From: RBG-16-66-20 sp040752005
GTDB taxonomy: Bacteria; Pseudomonadota; Gammaproteobacteria; Burkholderiales; SG8-39
Reading direction: 5' to 3'
Length of the DNA: 64,000 nucleotides
NCBI GenBank assembly: GCA_040752005.1
Contig: JBFMFX010000010.1
Location: 62,001-126,000 of the forward strand
This document shows, piece after piece, positions 1 to 7,152 of the stretch. The notes beneath the pieces are model-generated. The model did no database searches. It was not told the DNA's origin and worked only from the letters and a program-made list of their open reading frames with translations. Every line of letters begins with the position of its first letter. The first letter of the stretch is position 1. Made by a program: the position numbers and the translations under genes.

Positions 1-1
1 A

Positions 2-1039
2 GGTTGGCTTGCCGACCGCTGGAGCCGCTACCGCGTGATGCTGCTGTACTTCTTCGGCGTCGGCGCCTCGCTCTTTCTCACCGGCTTTGCGACCTCGTCC
101 TGGCAGATCGCTGCCGGGCTGACGGTTATGGGCGCGTTCGCCGCGATCTACCACCCGGTCGGCATCGCGATGCTGGTGGCCGCGCCCGAGAAAATCGGCC
201 GCGCCCTCGGCTGGAACGGGCTGTGGGGCAACCTCGGCCTTGCGTTCGCGGCGCTCCTTACCGGAGCGCTGGTGGACGCGTTCGGCTGGCGCGCGGCATT
301 CCTCGTTCCCGGCGCGCTTTGCGTTGCCGCCGGATTCGGTTTTCTGCTGCTCGTGCGCGATCCGGGGTCCGTCAGGCGAGGCGCCAAATCGCTCGGCCTG
401 CATGTGGATGCGCGCACGATGAGGCGCATCCTCGCGGTGCTGCTGGTGGCGACCGCCTGCGGCGGCCTCATCTTCAATGCGACGACCATTGCGATGCCGA
501 AGGTGTTCGACGAGCGGCTGCGCGCGCTCACCGAGACAAGCTTCGGCATCGGCGCGCTGGTCGCGTTCGTCTATGCGCTTGCGGCGTTCGCGCAGGTGAT
601 GATGGGTGCGCTGATCGATCGCACTGACCTGCGGCGCCTGATGATCGGCGTGAGCCTCGCGCAAATCCCGCTGCTCTACGGCGCGGCGAACCTCGAAGGC
701 TGGGCGATGCTTGCCGCGGCGCTCGCCATGATGCTCGCGGTGTTCGGCCAGATCCCGCTCAACGACGCGATCGTCGGGCGCTACGTCGCCGACGAGTTCC
801 GCGCGCGCGTGCTCGGCGTACGCTACGTCGTCTCGCTCGGCGTGGCCGCGGTGGCCGTGCCGATGATCGCGCTGCTGCATCGGTCCGAGGGCGGCTTCGC
901 CAACGTGTTCATCGTGCTCGCGGCGCTCGCCGCGGGTGTTCTGCTCGCCTCGTTCTTCTTCCCGGCGCGCGCCGAGCTGCTCGCGCAACGCGACAGCCTC
1001 GCTGCGGCGCACCAGCGCGAAGGCACCGCGATGCGGTAG
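2..1039 (+). CDS. MFS transporter, C-terminal part (5' end outside window)
   Basis: The frame is open from the window edge, so the N-terminus is missing and no start codon can be chosen. The first visible residues, GWLADRWSRYRV, match MFS motif A in the loop after TM2. About ten hydrophobic segments follow, separated by short basic loops, and the protein ends in a hydrophilic tail (RAELLAQRDSLAAAHQREG). This is a proton-coupled or uniport inner-membrane carrier of unknown substrate. It converges on fdhD with a gap of 47 nt. Membership of the molybdenum/formate locus is possible by position only. The MFS assignment is firm; the substrate is not inferred. Confidence 0.85.
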   Translation, partial: GWLADRWSRYRVMLLYFFGVGASLFLTGFATSSWQIAAGLTVMGAFAAIYHPVGIAMLVAAPEKIGRALGWNGLWGNLGLAFAALLTGALVDAFGWRAAFLVPGALCVAAGFGFLLLVRDPGSVRRGAKSLGLHVDARTMRRILAVLLVATACGGLIFNATTIAMPKVFDERLRALTETSFGIGALVAFVYALAAFAQVMMGALIDRTDLRRLMIGVSLAQIPLLYGAANLEGWAMLAAALAMMLAVFGQIPLNDAIVGRYVADEFRARVLGVRYVVSLGVAAVAVPMIALLHRSEGGFANVFIVLAALAAGVLLASFFFPARAELLAQRDSLAAAHQREGTAMR

Positions 1040-1086
1040 CGTACCGCGCGCGCCGGCGGCGCGCGCGGTGCAGGCCGCCGACGATC

Positions 1087-1965
1087 TCAGGCGAGCGCAG
1101 TCGGCTGCGGAGCGGTGCGCAACAGCCGGTGCCGGCCGGTGAAGGCGAGGTAATGCCGGCCGCTTGCGCGGCCGAGCATGGTGAGGCCGACGCGCCGGGC
1201 GATCTCGTAGCCCATCTGCGTGAGCCCGGAGCGCGAGACGAGGAACGGGATTCCCATCTGCGCGCACTTGATCACCATCTCGGAGGTCAGGCGCCCGGTG
1301 GTGTAAAAGATCTTGTCCGAGCCGTCTATCGCTTCCAGCCACATGATCCCGGCGATCGCGTCCACGGCATTGTGCCGGCCGACGTCCTCGATGAACATCA
1401 TGATCTCGGCCGATGCCGGCCCGGTCGCGCGCGCAAGGGCGCAGCCGTGCACCGCGCCCGCCTGCTTGTAGATCGTCTCGTAGCGGCGCACCTTCTCGAC
1501 CAGATCGAACAGCTGGGCATCCGCAAGTCGCACGTCCTCGCGCAGCTTCACGCGCTCGATCTCCTGCATCAGGTCGCCGAACACGGTGCCCTGGCCGCAG
1601 CCGGTGGTGACCGTGCGCTTGCGCGTTCGGCGGCGGATGTCGGCGGGCTTGGCTGCGGTGGTGGTGATGGCGCAGGAGTTCGTTTCCCAGTCCACTTGCA
1701 CCGCCGCGATGTCCTCGAGCGACCTCACCAGCCGCTGATTGCGCAGGTAGCCGATGGCAAGCGCCTCGGGCGCATGCCCGAGCGTCATCAGCGTCACCAG
1801 TTCCCGCTTGTCCAGATAGAGCGTGAGCGGATGCTCACCGGCGATCGAAGTGGGCACCATCTCGCCGCGTTCGTTGTACGCCTCCACTTCGAACGTGGCC
1901 GGCCGCGCGGCGTTGGTGAGCAGGGGGCGGTAGCGTCGGGTCATCTGCCAGGCGTGGACCGGCAT
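1087..1965 (-). CDS. fdhD: Formate dehydrogenase accessory sulfurtransferase FdhD
   Basis: 292 residues, a normal FdhD length. FdhD passes sulfur from the cysteine desulfurase to the molybdenum (or tungsten) cofactor, which makes formate dehydrogenase active. The family-type segments are visible: a GEHPLTLYLD strand near residue 43, the mobile Cys loop TTGCGQGT near residue 120, the DVGRHNAVD motif near residue 198, and a C-terminal ISRSGLTQ-like segment (here VSRSGLTQMGYEIA). The loop has one Cys rather than the CxxC of E. coli FdhD, which also occurs in other members. It starts 14 nt after moaA ends, so the two form an operon. An alternative start lies 7 codons in. It supports the formate dehydrogenase at 7.1-12.2 kb. 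Confidence 0.93.
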   Translation of the reverse strand: MPVHAWQMTRRYRPLLTNAARPATFEVEAYNERGEMVPTSIAGEHPLTLYLDKRELVTLMTLGHAPEALAIGYLRNQRLVRSLEDIAAVQVDWETNSCAITTTAAKPADIRRRTRKRTVTTGCGQGTVFGDLMQEIERVKLREDVRLADAQLFDLVEKVRRYETIYKQAGAVHGCALARATGPASAEIMMFIEDVGRHNAVDAIAGIMWLEAIDGSDKIFYTTGRLTSEMVIKCAQMGIPFLVSRSGLTQMGYEIARRVGLTMLGRASGRHYLAFTGRHRLLRTAPQPTALA

Positions 1966-1979
1966 GCAGGGGCGCGCGG

Positions 1980-3050
1980 CTAGCCGCCGATGTACGACAT
2001 CTCGATCTTGCGCAGCTTCGCCGTCTCGGCGGTGCGGATCTCCGAGTAGCGGTCGGCGCGCGCGCGCCAGACGGCGGCGATCGCGTCGCGGATGTCCTCG
2101 TCGGACGCGCCGCTGCGCAACAGCGATTTCAGGTCGTGCCCCCGCTCGGCGAACAGGCAGGTGTAGAGCGCCCCGTCGGTGGACAGGCGCAGCCGCGTGC
2201 AGTCACGGCAGAACGCCTGCGTGACCGACGAGATGACGCCGATCTCGCCGGCGCCGTCGCGGTAGCGCCAGCGCTCGGCGACTTCACCCGTGTAGTCGGG
2301 ATCCACCGGCTCCAGCGGCCAGACCGCCGAGATCTGGCGCACGATCTCGGCAGAGGGCACCACGTCGTCCATCCGCCAGCCGTTGGTCGAGCCGACATCC
2401 ATGAACTCGATGAAGCGCACGATGTGCCCGGTGCCGCGCCAGTAGCGGGCCATATCGAGCACCTGGTGATCGTTCATGCCGCGCTTGACCACCATGTTGA
2501 TCTTGACGGGAGTGAGCCCCGCGGCGGCGGCGGCATCGATGCCTTCCAGCACCTTCGCCACCGGGAAGTCGGCGTCGTTGATCGCCCGGAAGGTGGCGTC
2601 CTCGAGCGAATCGAGGCTCACGGTGACGCGCGTAAGACCCGCCTCCTTCAGCGCGCGCGCGTGCTTGGCCAGGCTCGAGCCGTTGGTGGTAAGCGTGAGG
2701 TCCACGCCGAGGCGCGCGAGCATCGAGACGAGCTTCGGCAGGTCCTTGCGCACCAGCGGCTCGCCGCCGGTGAGGCGGATCTTCTTTACGCCCAGGCCGA
2801 CGAAGATGCGCGCCAGGCGGGCGATCTCCTCGAACGTGAGAATCTCGCCGTGCGGCAGGAACGGGTACTCGGCGCCGAACACCTTGCGCGGCATGCAGTA
2901 CACGCAGCGGAAGTTGCAACGGTCGGTGACCGAGATGCGCAGGTCGCGCAGCCGTCGGCCGAACGTGTCGGCGAGGGGCCCGCCGTCGTAGCGGGGCGCC
3001 CGCTGCGCGGCACTTGCCGCGTGCCGGATCGGAATAACCTTTTCTGGCAT
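1980..3050 (-). CDS. moaA: GTP 3',8-cyclase MoaA (molybdopterin step 1)
   Basis: 356 residues. This radical-SAM enzyme converts GTP to 3',8-cyclo-GTP, the first committed step of molybdenum cofactor synthesis. The N-terminal SAM cluster is CNFRCVYC (Cys45, 49, 52). The second, substrate-binding 4Fe-4S cluster is formed by CRDC plus a Cys 14 residues later (TRLRLSTDGALYTC). The protein ends in the MoaA Gly-Gly tail (SYIGG). The start at 3050 was chosen because AAAGG lies just upstream and family homology begins here; the frame is open far upstream without homology. It is divergent from the DUF3305 gene across 48 bp and followed closely by fdhD. Confidence 0.96.
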   Translation of the reverse strand: MPEKVIPIRHAASAAQRAPRYDGGPLADTFGRRLRDLRISVTDRCNFRCVYCMPRKVFGAEYPFLPHGEILTFEEIARLARIFVGLGVKKIRLTGGEPLVRKDLPKLVSMLARLGVDLTLTTNGSSLAKHARALKEAGLTRVTVSLDSLEDATFRAINDADFPVAKVLEGIDAAAAAGLTPVKINMVVKRGMNDHQVLDMARYWRGTGHIVRFIEFMDVGSTNGWRMDDVVPSAEIVRQISAVWPLEPVDPDYTGEVAERWRYRDGAGEIGVISSVTQAFCRDCTRLRLSTDGALYTCLFAERGHDLKSLLRSGASDEDIRDAIAAVWRARADRYSEIRTAETAKLRKIEMSYIGG

Positions 3051-3098
3051 GGTGCCTTTCGCCGCAAAATCATGATAGCAGAGGGTATAGTTCGGCGA

Positions 3099-3572
3099 AT
3101 GGAAAAGCCGCGCAAGACGCTTGCCGTGATCATGCAGCGGCGCGAGACGCGCAACCGCTGGGAGAGCGTGCAGTGGCAGCCGTGGGCGGTGCTCGAATCG
3201 CCCGAACCCGCGGGACCACCCCGGCTGCTGGTGCAGGAAGGCGGACTCGCCCAGTGGCTGCACCCGGGCTTCGAGCTGCTGCTGCATCGCGACGAGGCCG
3301 AGGGTTACTACCTGAACGTATCCTCCGGTTCGCCGCGGGTGTTCGTGCTCTGGCGCATCGAGGAGGACATGGCGGTTCCGCTGCAGGTGACCGCGAGCTA
3401 CGACGAAGGCGGGCGCTGGCTCGATGGCGGGCACTCGGTGGAGGGCGTACCGATGCCGCCGGAGGTCTTCGCTTGGGTCGGGGAATGGGTCGAGGCGAAC
3501 TACCGCCCGCAGCCGAAAAAACGCATCCGCCCGCGCTCGTTCATGCACCCGAAAGATCGCGCATCGCAATGA
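3099..3572 (+). CDS. DUF3305 family protein of the formate dehydrogenase locus
   Basis: 157 residues, soluble, with no signal peptide. The N-terminus (LAVIMQRRETRNRWESVQW) and the W-rich body match my memory of DUF3305, a family found next to DUF3306 and a multi-cluster ferredoxin in proteobacterial formate dehydrogenase loci. Its biochemical role is unknown, and I assign none beyond an accessory function. A TATAGT box at 3086-3091 lies 7 nt before ATG 3099, suggesting a very short leader. An in-frame ATG at 3072 is the alternative start. Its stop overlaps the DUF3306 start (ATGA), so the two are translationally coupled. Confidence 0.85.
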   Translation: MEKPRKTLAVIMQRRETRNRWESVQWQPWAVLESPEPAGPPRLLVQEGGLAQWLHPGFELLLHRDEAEGYYLNVSSGSPRVFVLWRIEEDMAVPLQVTASYDEGGRWLDGGHSVEGVPMPPEVFAWVGEWVEANYRPQPKKRIRPRSFMHPKDRASQ

Positions 3573-4060
3573 CGAAAGAGGACGAAGCGTTTCTCGCGCG
3601 CTGGTCGCGCTTAAAGCGCGAGGCGCGCGCCGAGGCGCCGAAACAGCCACCGGCGCAGCCGGCCGCCGCGGAGGCTTCTTCGCCGCAAAGCGGCACCGCT
3701 GCCGCGCTGGTGCCGGCAGCAGAGGCGCCGCCGCTGCCGCCGGTCGAGACCCTGACGCCGGAGTCCGATTTTCGCCCGTTCATGGCGGGGAACGTGCCGC
3801 CGGAGATGCGGCAGGCGGCGCTCAAGAAGCTCTTTTCCGACGCGCATTTCAACGTCCCGGATCCCTTCGAGGCGTACTCGGAGGACTACACCCGGGCAGA
3901 GCCAATCCCGCGGGCAATGCTGAAGATGCTGGAGCATGCGAAGCGGCTTCTGGCCGAGGAAGGCGAGCAACCGGGTGCGGCGCAGCCGCCACAGGCGCAG
4001 CCGGACGCAGCCCGTGCTCCGGCGCAACCGAACAATGGCGCTCCAGGGAAAGACGCTTAA
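3569..4060 (+). CDS. DUF3306 family protein
   Basis: 163 residues. The conserved core is an N-terminal FLARWSRLKREAR helix, then an Ala/Pro-rich linker (about residues 25-62), and a FMAGNVPPEMRQAALKKLF segment followed by NVPDPFEAYSEDYT. This is the typical DUF3306 pattern. The last about 35 residues are an Ala/Pro/Gln-rich tail of low complexity. The gene overlaps DUF3305 by 4 nt upstream and the ferredoxin gene by 26 nt downstream. The function is unknown; the fixed association with formate dehydrogenase genes points to assembly or electron transfer. Confidence 0.85.
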   Translation: MTKEDEAFLARWSRLKREARAEAPKQPPAQPAAAEASSPQSGTAAALVPAAEAPPLPPVETLTPESDFRPFMAGNVPPEMRQAALKKLFSDAHFNVPDPFEAYSEDYTRAEPIPRAMLKMLEHAKRLLAEEGEQPGAAQPPQAQPDAARAPAQPNNGAPGKDA

Positions 4061-6164
4061 GCTCTGCTCCTGCAACGGCACGATTCCGCTCGATGCGAAG
4101 CGCCTCGGCGCGGCGCTGAAGGCGGGTGAGCCGCTCGTCGTGCACCGCGAGCTGTGCCGCAAGGAAGCGGGCGCCTATCAGGCGGCGCTTGCCGAACCCG
4201 ATCTCGTCGTCGCGTGCACGCAGGAAGCGGCGCTTTTTTCCGAGCTGGCCGAGGCCGCTCGCTCGCAGGCGCGGCTTTCTTTCGTCAACATCCGGGAAAC
4301 CGCCGGATGGTCGCCCGAGGGCACTGCGGCGATGCCCAAGATCGCGGCGCTCCTTGCCGCGGCGGCGCTGCCCGAGCCCGATCCGGTGCCGCAGGTGGAC
4401 TACAAGTCGGCCGGAAGGCTGCTCATCGTCGGCCCGTGCGCCGCGGCGGTGGACTGGGCCGAGCGCCTCGCCGAGACGCTCGACGTGAGCGTGCTCGTGA
4501 CCGACGCCGGCCCGGGCGAGCTGCCGGCCGAGCGCCGCTATCCGGTCTGGTCGGGCAAGCCGCTCGCGGTGCAGGGCTGGCTTGGTGCGTTTGAAGTCGA
4601 ATGGCGGCAGGAAAACCCGATTGACCTCGAGCTTTGCACGCGCTGCAACGCATGCCTGCGCGCATGTCCGGAGAACGCGATTGGATACAGCTATCAGATA
4701 GACCTCTCGCGCTGCAAGGCGCACCGCGAATGCGTCAAGGCCTGCGGCGCGGTCGGGGCGATTGACTTCGCGCGCCCCGAGACGCGGCGCAGGGAGACAT
4801 TCGATCTGGTGCTCGATCTGTCGCGCGAGCCGCTCCTGCGCCTGCCCGATCCGCCGCAGGGCTATGCGGCGCCGGGCGCCGACCCGCTGGAGCAGGCGCT
4901 CGCAGCGCAGAAGCTCGTCTCTCTCGTCGGCGAATTCTCCAAGCCGCGGTTCACGAACTTCCGCGAGCGCATCTGTGCGCACAGCCGTTCCGGCAAGGTG
5001 GGCTGCACCCGATGCCTCGATGTCTGCTCGACCGGCGCAATCCGCGCCGCGGGTGAACACGTGCGAATCGAGCCGCACCTGTGCGCCGGTTGCGGCGGCT
5101 GCGCAGCCGTCTGCCCGTCGGGCGCGGTGAGCCACGCAGTGCCGGGCATGCCGCAGCTCGGCGCGCGGCTGAAGGCGATGCTTTCGGCCTACGCGAGCGC
5201 CGGAGGCCGGGACGCGTGCCTCGTCGTGCACGACGTTCGGGCGGGCAGGAAGCTCCTGATGGAAGTCGGCCGGCGCGCCGGCTACGGGCCGCGCGGCGAA
5301 GGCGCCAGGCGCGCTGGCCGCGGTCTTCCGGCACGGGCGATTCCGTTCGAAGTGTTCCACGTCGCCTCGGTCGGACTGGACCTTCTGCTCGGTGCGCTCG
5401 CCTTCGGCGCAGGCCGCGTCTGCGTGCTCGCGCCGGGACTTGGCGCAACCGCCTACGTCGCGGCGTTGCGCGAGCAGATGAAATTCGCCCAGACGATCGC
5501 CGGCGCGCTGGGATACGCCGGCGAGCGCTTCTCGGTGATCGAAACCGAGGACGCCGGCGCGCTGGAGGAAGCGCTCTGGGCGCTCGCGCCGGTCCCCGGA
5601 CCCGCGCCGGCGGCGACGTTCAACTTCGCGGCGGAAAAGCGCAGCACGCTCGATCTGGTGCTCGATCACTTGGCGCGCCATGCGCCGAGCCCGCGCGAGC
5701 AGATTGCGCTGCCCGCCGGTGCGCCTTTCGGCACCCTTGCGGTGAACAAGGAAACGTGCACGCTGTGCAAGGCCTGCATCGGCGCCTGTCCGGAGGCGGC
5801 GCTGCTCGATTCGCCCGAGGCGCCGGTGCTGCGCTTCATCGAGCGCAACTGCGTGCAGTGCGGACTGTGCGCCCATACCTGCCCTGAGGACGCCATCCGC
5901 CTGGTGCCGCGGCTGCTCCTTGGCGCGCAGGCGAAGCAGCCGGTGACGCTGAACGAGGACGAGCCCTTCGGCTGCGTTCGCTGCGGCAAGCCCTTCGGTA
6001 CCCGCAGGATGGTGGAGCGCATGAGCGCGCGTCTGGGCACGCACTCGATGTTCGCGGGCGGCGGCGCGCTGAGAAGGCTGCAGATGTGCGCCGACTGCCG
6101 CGTCGTTGACATGATGACCTCGAAGGACGAGGCGACCATCTTCGACTATACGAAGGGTGCATGA
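4035..6164 (+). CDS. Large multi-cluster 4Fe-4S ferredoxin-type protein of the Fdh locus
   Basis: 709 residues, no signal peptide. Starting from ATG 4035 the protein begins with MALQGKTLKLCSCNGTIPLD; the CxC pair is near residue 12. At least four 4Fe-4S motifs can be read: CTRCNACLRACP and a following degenerate CKAHRECVKAC (about residues 200-240), CAGCGGCAAVCP (about 355), CTLCKACIGACP and CVQCGLCAHTCP (about 575-620). C-terminal CVRCG and CADC pairs may add a metal site. The central 150 residues resemble a methyl-viologen/HdrA-type linker region. It likely relays electrons in the cytoplasm or to quinone. The torD-like gene overlaps it by 4 nt. Confidence 0.85.
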   Translation: MALQGKTLKLCSCNGTIPLDAKRLGAALKAGEPLVVHRELCRKEAGAYQAALAEPDLVVACTQEAALFSELAEAARSQARLSFVNIRETAGWSPEGTAAMPKIAALLAAAALPEPDPVPQVDYKSAGRLLIVGPCAAAVDWAERLAETLDVSVLVTDAGPGELPAERRYPVWSGKPLAVQGWLGAFEVEWRQENPIDLELCTRCNACLRACPENAIGYSYQIDLSRCKAHRECVKACGAVGAIDFARPETRRRETFDLVLDLSREPLLRLPDPPQGYAAPGADPLEQALAAQKLVSLVGEFSKPRFTNFRERICAHSRSGKVGCTRCLDVCSTGAIRAAGEHVRIEPHLCAGCGGCAAVCPSGAVSHAVPGMPQLGARLKAMLSAYASAGGRDACLVVHDVRAGRKLLMEVGRRAGYGPRGEGARRAGRGLPARAIPFEVFHVASVGLDLLLGALAFGAGRVCVLAPGLGATAYVAALREQMKFAQTIAGALGYAGERFSVIETEDAGALEEALWALAPVPGPAPAATFNFAAEKRSTLDLVLDHLARHAPSPREQIALPAGAPFGTLAVNKETCTLCKACIGACPEAALLDSPEAPVLRFIERNCVQCGLCAHTCPEDAIRLVPRLLLGAQAKQPVTLNEDEPFGCVRCGKPFGTRRMVERMSARLGTHSMFAGGGALRRLQMCADCRVVDMMTSKDEATIFDYTKGA

Positions 6165-6748
6165 ACGAAGCTGCGCTCGAGGCGGAGGAGCTTGCGCGCG
6201 CGAGTCTCTACGGCCTGATCGCGCGCCTGTTCTATGGCGCGCCGGACGCCGGGCTGCTTGCCGCCCTGGCGAGCGCGCGCGCTCCGGATCCGGCCTCGCC
6301 GCTCGGGCGGGCATGGGCCGAGCTGGTGGCCGCGTGGCGCGACGCGCCGCTCGAAGCGATCGAGGACGAGCACACGGCGCTGTTCATAGGTACCGGCAAG
6401 GCCGAGATCACGCCGTACCTGTCGCACTACGTGATCGAGCACAGCGCCGACAATCCGCTGGTGGAGCTGCGCGATCAGCTGGCGCGCTGGGGCATTGCGC
6501 GGCGCGAGGGGGCGAACGAGCCGGAAGACCACGTCGCTGCGGTTTGCGAGGTCATGCGGTTTGCTATTGCGGTGCAGCAAAGGCCCTTGCAAGAGCAAGG
6601 CGTGTTCTTCAGGCGCTATGTCTATCGCGGCGCGTCAAGGTTTTGCGATGCGGTAACCGCTTCTGAAAAGGCACATTTCTATCGCCACGCCGCCCGTCTG
6701 TTCAGGGCGTTTCTGGAGGTCGAGCGCGAGGCGTTCGAGATGGACTGA
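6161..6748 (+). CDS. TorD/DmsD-family molybdoenzyme chaperone
   Basis: 195 residues, predicted all-helical. The N-terminus ARASLYGLIARLFYGAPDAGLL and the downstream EDEHTALFIGTGKAEITPYLSHY are the TorD-family signature, with the typical E-x-x-x-LF...P-Y core. Such chaperones bind the Tat signal and the apo-form of exported molybdoenzymes until the cofactor is inserted. The client is almost certainly the Tat-dependent FdhA encoded 400 bp downstream. Its ATG overlaps the preceding stop (ATGA). Confidence 0.9.
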   Translation: MNEAALEAEELARASLYGLIARLFYGAPDAGLLAALASARAPDPASPLGRAWAELVAAWRDAPLEAIEDEHTALFIGTGKAEITPYLSHYVIEHSADNPLVELRDQLARWGIARREGANEPEDHVAAVCEVMRFAIAVQQRPLQEQGVFFRRYVYRGASRFCDAVTASEKAHFYRHAARLFRAFLEVEREAFEMD

Positions 6749-6823
6749 GAAGACAGTTGAGAAGTGGTCTCAAGATAGGGAAATCAGGGCGCGATTTATT
6801 CACAGCAAGCGGCGCCTTTTCTA

Positions 6824-6852
6824 TTGAAAAACAAGAAAGACAAGGGTAAGTT
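6824..6852 (+). promoter_or_regulatory. Candidate sigma70-type promoter of the fdh structural operon
   Basis: The 198-bp gap between the chaperone and fdh genes is AT-richer than its surroundings. TTGAAA (6824-6829) and TAAGTT (6847-6852) are 17 bp apart, a weak but well-spaced sigma70 pair. Just downstream, TGTGAAA (6852-6858) and TTTCACA (6884-6890) form widely spaced inverted half-sites that could bind a regulator. I saw no convincing sigma54 or FNR box. Confidence 0.35.
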
Positions 6853-6946
6853 GTGAAACACTGCGCACGCATGTTGCGAATGATTTCACACACGGTGCCC
6901 ATAAGGCCCAGCGGGTTCTGCAACGGCTACTAGGAGGAGGCGAAAA

Positions 6947-7141
6947 GTGACTGAGAACAAGCCCCGGCTTTCCCGGAGACAGTTTCTGCTTGGCGTCGGC
7001 GCAGGCGGCGCCGCCACTGCGGCGGCGATCGTCGGCGGCAGGACCGCCGGCGAAAAAATCGCGGCGCAGGACAGGCGCCAGACGCGCGGCTATCAGATCA
7101 CCGCGCATGTCACCAATTACTACCGTACGGCCAAGGTCTGA
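6947..7141 (+). CDS. Small Tat-signal protein of the formate dehydrogenase region
   Basis: 64 residues, from GTG 6947 preceded by a perfect AGGAGG (6932-6937) at good distance. It has a twin-arginine signal (SRRQFLLG at residues 9-16), a Gly/Ala-rich hydrophobic stretch, and a short basic tail ending GYQITAHVTNYYRTAKV. This matches the small 'formate dehydrogenase region TAT target' family. It is encoded 11 nt before fdhA. Known members are of unknown biochemical function; they may be anchored subunits or export partners of FdhA. Confidence 0.85.
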   Translation: MTENKPRLSRRQFLLGVGAGGAATAAAIVGGRTAGEKIAAQDRRQTRGYQITAHVTNYYRTAKV

Positions 7142-7152
7142 GGAGGCGCGCC

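Noticed and set aside
1980..3650. Longer MoaA with a 200-residue N-terminal extension
   Set aside because: The extension is the antisense of the DUF3305 gene; ATG 3050 has a good SD and fits the family length.
3849..6314. 821-codon minus-strand frame opposite the ferredoxin gene, and similar long frames at 7120-9807 and 34141-36513
   Set aside because: No recognisable family and Arg/Ala/His-rich; each lies opposite a gene with clear motifs.
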